The translations under genes and the position numbers were made by a program. From Candidatus Jettenia ecosi (lineage in GTDB: Bacteria; Planctomycetota; Brocadiia; Brocadiales; Brocadiaceae), in assembly GCA_005524015.1 (NCBI GenBank), contig SULG01000031.1, positions 1 through 33,748 of the forward strand: 33,748 nt of DNA, written 5' to 3'. Each line of letters opens with the position of its first letter. The stretch's first letter is position 1. Of the stretch, positions 32,088-33,748 are shown one piece after another. The notes below the pieces were generated by a model. The model searched no databases, was not told the origin of the DNA, and was given only the letters and a program-made list of their open reading frames with translations.

Positions 32088-32747
32088 TTACTCATTTTCA
32101 CACGAGAGCGCCCCTGACACCTTCCTTGCCCATATGCTGCCCGGATAATGCTCTTGTATTTTTTTCCACGCATTGATTTCTGTGCTTACATCATTGGTGA
32201 GCTGAAAATCAACAACGCCAACCCAATATTGAGCTTCCGGGGCAATATCGCTTTTCGGGTATTTTTCCACTACGCTGGTGAATTGTATTCTTGCTGCTTC
32301 CAGATCCTGCTTTTCTAAAGCCATTTTAGCGATCCCAAACTCTAGCTGAGGGATAAATTCATCAGGTGGCAGGAAGCCATTAAACCGATGATAGTCTGTA
32401 CCGTTCAAATCCAGCACTATCACCGTTGGCGCCCAGAGGAGCCGATATTTATTTTTAATATCGGGGTTCGTTTGTATATTATATCGTACAGGAATAAAAT
32501 GTTTCTTGATATAGTCAATAACTGCGGGATGAGGATACGTCACGGTATCCAGAGATTCACAGCTTGCTCAGCCAATCATAAAAATGTCGAGAAGAATTGG
32601 TTTTCCGGTTGTCTTTGCTTTAGCAATTGCTTCATCAAGTCTCTTTTCCCACTGAATCACTACCGGGATTTCCTTTCTATCAGCAAAAGCGAGAGAAATA
32701 AAGGGTGTGGCTAACAAGGTAAAATTCAGTAAGATATTTTTTAACAT
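32088..32747 (-). CDS. Exported thioredoxin-like protein with in-frame TGA, candidate selenoprotein
   Basis: The gene starts at ATG 32747 after AAGGAG and is open for 219 codons apart from one TGA at 32568-32570 (codon 60). Residues 1-22 are a signal peptide (ending SLAFA). The thioredoxin-like segment reads GKPILLDIFMIG, TGA, ASCESLD, so the TGA takes the place of the first Cys in CxxC (U-A-S-C, Cys63). The protein continues in the same frame through YPHPAVIDYIKKHFIPVRYN, WAPTVIVLD, and a C-terminal TPR-like tail to 32088. A hairpin with a GU-containing loop follows the TGA. A nonsense mutation of a Cys codon is the alternative. Without readthrough a downstream GTG at 32543 might start an N-terminally truncated protein. 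Its likely role is a thiol redox enzyme outside the cytoplasm. Confidence 0.68.
32521..32563 (-). promoter_or_regulatory. SECIS-like stem-loop downstream of the TGA codon
   Basis: On the minus strand, 17 bases after the TGA, GGATAC pairs with GTATCC around the six-base loop CGTGAC (plus-strand 32533-32550). A lower stem GCTGTG with CGCAGT encloses an internal loop. Bacterial SECIS elements lie soon after UGA, with a G in the first two loop bases; here the second base is G and the loop begins about 23 bases after the TGA. The match is structural, by eye. Confidence 0.45.
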
Positions 32748-32830
32748 AAGATACTCCTTTTAATAAACAGGGTATATAAGATAAGGTTGGATTAAGCGAA
32801 ACGAACCCAACATTTCAAATTATTTATATT

Positions 32831-33748
32831 CTATTTCTCCATCAAACTCATAAGAAAATTATATCTCTCAAAATTATACTCGCCATTTATAAAGATCGAT
32901 TGATTATAAATTCTTCGAGCTCTAGTTTCCTTGTGTAAGTTTTTGGTAATCTTAAAATCGTTATTAAGCAATTCTATTTCAGAGAATAAAAACCAATCAT
33001 TTAATAGCGTCTCGTAAATCTTAATATCATTTTTACGATTAGTGTTATCGTCAAGATATTTAAACTTTTTCATAAAATCTTTTGTGGCAATTTTATTTAT
33101 TATATCTAATATGTACTCCATAGTATTTTTACCTCCAGATAAAAAGTCCCAAAGTTCACTTGCCAAAAGAATTTCATCTGAAGCAAAATATTTATGACCA
33201 TCAATAATAGAACACAAAAATTTACTTTTATTCGCTTCTGTAGATGTGTCACTTGTTGGATCGAATGGAAATCCTATATAATATTCAATTTCTTTATTGT
33301 AAAATCTATTAAACAATGCTGTTTTTGCTTCCAATATTTTTTGTTTTTCACCACGCATTTCACCTGCGTTTGGCTGTACTGTCTTAAGTTCAATCGCAAT
33401 AATTTTAGTTTCTTCTTCAATAAAAACATCTGCTGTAAAGCTATTTGCATCTAAATTAGCATGTGTTGTTGTAAGAAAAATTAATTCATTCTCTCTATTT
33501 AGATCTGGCCTAGAAACTTTATTTTTTAAATCTGTGATGATATTGGCAATAGCATTCTTCTGCTCTTGCGATACCTTTAACAAGGTTCCTCTCTTTGGAG
33601 TAAATTCTTTCTTTTCACCACCGGAAAGGATATGTGATACACTTTCAAAAAAAGATTGGCCTAATGTTGTATTTAATCCGTGAAGCCAACTGCTTAAACT
33701 AATAAAAAATGGAATGTCAGGGACTTTATCAGGTAATTTATCTATAAA
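32831..33748 (-). CDS. TdeIII-like type II restriction endonuclease, 5' end outside window
   Basis: The frame stays open to the window end, so the start is missing; 305 codons are visible. The sequence has the TdeIII-family look: FFISLSSWLHGLNTTLGQSF near the visible N-terminus, then FTADVFIEEETKIIAIELK followed by VQPNAGEMRGEKQ, whose D...ELK is a PD-(D/E)xK nuclease core, and EIEYYIGFPFDP. TdeIII-type enzymes cut double-stranded DNA at GGNCC, by family. Base composition is low in G+C, as often for restriction genes. A cognate methyltransferase is expected beyond 33748. A TTG at 33583 is inside the gene and not its start. Confidence 0.85.
   Translation of the reverse strand, partial: FIDKLPDKVPDIPFFISLSSWLHGLNTTLGQSFFESVSHILSGGEKKEFTPKRGTLLKVSQEQKNAIANIITDLKNKVSRPDLNRENELIFLTTTHANLDANSFTADVFIEEETKIIAIELKTVQPNAGEMRGEKQKILEAKTALFNRFYNKEIEYYIGFPFDPTSDTSTEANKSKFLCSIIDGHKYFASDEILLASELWDFLSGGKNTMEYILDIINKIATKDFMKKFKYLDDNTNRKNDIKIYETLLNDWFLFSEIELLNNDFKITKNLHKETRARRIYNQSIFINGEYNFERYNFLMSLMEK

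Noticed and set aside
33541-33583. TTG at 33583 as start of the restriction endonuclease
   Set aside because: The frame and family-like sequence continue upstream to the window end.

Overview
The window looks like chromosomal DNA of a low-to-medium G+C, redox-active bacterium, most likely an anammox-type planctomycete (Brocadiales). This is an inference. It rests on the density of exported multiheme and c-type cytochromes, ferritin-like and hemerythrin proteins beside ordinary housekeeping genes, and on intergenic gaps crowded with short palindromic repeats. No rRNA, tRNA or CRISPR array was seen. Almost all genes lie on the minus strand. The exceptions are cysC, a nitroreductase-like gene and an OsmC gene.

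Layout: 0-5 kb holds an SDR dehydrogenase, a broken TVP38/TMEM64 membrane gene coupled to a truncated flavin disulfide oxidoreductase, and a DUF3047 protein, embedded in repeats. 5-11.8 kb is a redox/stress block: ferritin-like protein, YbaK-type tRNA deacylase, flavin reductase plus an M23-like protein, GlsB/YeaQ-like membrane protein, Tat-type superoxide dismutase, diheme cytochrome, DUF4405 membrane protein, periplasmic OB-fold protein and a second ferritin-like protein. 12.3-13.5 kb is glutamate dehydrogenase. 14.5-21 kb runs cupin/cysteine dioxygenase-like, cytochrome c peroxidase, b-type membrane protein, NAD(P)H/FAD oxidoreductase, phosphofructokinase, two monoheme cytochromes c, a small conserved-looking protein and a 2[4Fe-4S] ferredoxin. 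21-22 kb has two Hsp20 genes. 22.9-26 kb has dprA, aroB and cysC between inverted copies of one repeat. 26.4-29 kb has a large sensor-like membrane protein and an exported NTF2-like protein. 29.4-33.7 kb has the nitroreductase-like protein, OsmC, hemerythrin, a thioredoxin-like gene with an in-frame TGA, and a TdeIII-like restriction endonuclease cut by the window end.

Many genes share one theme: handling oxygen, peroxide, iron and thiols in an organism that probably lives with little oxygen (SOD, two diheme peroxidase-like cytochromes, ferritin-like proteins, hemerythrin, OsmC, flavin reductase, thioredoxin-like protein, small heat-shock proteins).

The most notable observation is at 32088-32747. 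An exported thioredoxin-like protein is open from a strong ribosome binding site except for one TGA. That TGA sits exactly where the first cysteine of the CxxC redox motif should be (U-A-S-C), and a SECIS-like hairpin follows it. It is a candidate selenoprotein that ordinary gene calling would cut in half. Also notable are an 83-bp TA-flanked MITE-like element whose end supplies the stop codon of the truncated oxidoreductase, a 140-bp MITE-like pair, nested palindromic arrays, and a sensor-like 544-residue protein with no recognised output domain.
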